NCBI RefSeq assembly: GCF_025938095.1
Contig: NZ_JAPCZF010000001.1
Location: 434,001-498,000, forward strand
Source: Novosphingobium sp. JCM 18896
Lineage (GTDB): Bacteria > Pseudomonadota > Alphaproteobacteria > Sphingomonadales > Sphingomonadaceae
Direction: 5' to 3'
Length of the DNA stretch: 64,000 nucleotides
Both the position numbers and the translations under genes were made by a program. Positions 63,610 to 64,000 of this stretch are shown piece by piece. Numbering within the stretch: the first letter of the stretch is position 1; every line of letters begins with the position of its first letter. Below the pieces are notes generated by a model. It had not been told where the DNA came from. It did no database searches and was given only the letters and a program-made list of their open reading frames with translations.

Positions 63610-63924
63610 ATGCGAGCGGGACGAATTGACCGGAGCACGGGCGATTTGCGGCAAGCCGAGCACTGCTGGCTTTGTTTACGTCCGCTGGGCCACCGGATCG
63701 AATGGCATCATCCGATACCCAAGAGCCGCGGCGGCCGAGAGACCGTGCCGCTGCACCCGATCTGCCACCGCGCGATCCACGCCAACTTCACCAATGCCGA
63801 GCTGGCGAGGGCCGGCACCGAGGTCGAAGACCTGCGTGGCAATCCGGCTTTGGCGACATTCCTGCGGTGGATCGTCGGCAAGCCGCCCGACTTTCACGCA
63901 CGGACCGCGGCGCGCAAGCGGTAG
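63610..63924 (+). CDS. HNH-type endonuclease-like protein
   Basis: 104 residues. The HNH/zinc pattern is present: CWLCLRPLG (CxxC), EWHHPIPKSRGG (HH), and PLHPICHRAIHANFT (HxxxCH). The C-terminal part is helical. It may be an HNH nuclease or a zinc protein of unknown target. No methyltransferase or phage gene is near. The ATG at 63610 has no strong Shine-Dalgarno; the upstream 95 bp is lower in G+C. Confidence 0.78.
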   Translation: MRAGRIDRSTGDLRQAEHCWLCLRPLGHRIEWHHPIPKSRGGRETVPLHPICHRAIHANFTNAELARAGTEVEDLRGNPALATFLRWIVGKPPDFHARTAARKR

Positions 63925-63977
63925 ACCGGATCACGCGTTTGCGGCAGATTTCGAGCGTGCGGCCAGGGGAGACGATC

Positions 63978-64000
63978 ATGGCCAAAGACTTCCGACACGG
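63978..64000 (+). CDS. Start of a protein gene, cut by the window end
   Basis: An ATG at 63978 with AGGGGAGA 6-13 bases upstream opens MAKDFRH and runs off the window. Too short to assign a family. It is 53 bp after the HNH-like gene on the same strand. Confidence 0.6.

Overview
This is a 64 kb stretch of a high-G+C (roughly two thirds G+C by eye) alphaproteobacterial chromosome, most likely from a sphingomonad (Sphingomonas/Novosphingobium group). The evidence is a CcrM-type GANTC methyltransferase next to an rnhB gene, a ChvI-ChvG / HPr kinase / RapZ / EIIA / HPr cluster, an aa3-oxidase subunit IV mini-gene beside a split pntA-pntA-pntB transhydrogenase, a tandem glycine riboswitch before gcvT-H-PA-PB, cobS, an orphan cpaF, and abundant short palindromic intergenic repeats. 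It is mostly housekeeping chromosome. I saw no phage, plasmid, IS transposase, CRISPR, rRNA or tRNA.

Layout. 0-2 kb: the end of a J-domain protein and a secreted protein. 2-10 kb: a leftward run of eleven small genes (SRPBCC, DUF899, DUF1428, DUF4287, three GSTs, four VOC proteins), divergent from an HxlR regulator with a fourth GST beyond it. This looks like an accessory electrophile or stress island between the J-domain gene and cobS. 10-16.7 kb: cobS, a GGDEF-EAL protein, truA-fmt, recR, def. 17-21 kb: rmuC, lipoproteins, a TrmH-family methylase. 20.9-25.7 kb: chvI-chvG-hprK-rapZ-EIIA-HPr. 25.8-31.8 kb: a trio of small proteins, a hydrolase, two cysteine desulfurases plus ferredoxin, a PfpI protein, a DUF4349 lipoprotein. 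32-39.4 kb: parC, a retropepsin, the cca-NUDIX-DUF1285 operon, a GNAT enzyme, a sugar dehydrogenase. 39.4-45 kb: rnhB, an SDR, ccrM, folP, an SDR, GFA and SnoaL-like genes. 45.4-50.8 kb: an NtrC-like regulator, then the aa3-IV/pnt operon. 50.9-54 kb: a racemase, dgt, an NAD(P)-binding protein. 54-59 kb: the glycine-cleavage operon under its riboswitch. 59-64 kb: entericidin, an EamA transporter, a PilZ protein, a GT87 enzyme, cpaF, an HNH protein.

The most unusual structure is a family of inverted palindromic repeats (family A). Five pairs occur here. Two enclose a DUF559 (PD-(D/E)xK-like nuclease fold) gene: one intact inside the pnt operon, one frameshifted just before dgt. In both gene-bearing pairs the two ends match each other in type and in outer hairpin loop; in the three empty pairs the ends are of different type and loop. 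This suggests a REPIN-like mobile unit with a DUF559 gene in the role RAYT transposases play elsewhere. The second strong signal is a cluster of eight GANTC sites plus a CtrA-like half-site in the 220 bp before ccrM, suggesting methylation-dependent autoregulation.

Repeat families B, C, D and E are other palindromic intergenic repeats described in the features. Many lie inside operons (gcvH/gcvPA, chvG/hprK).
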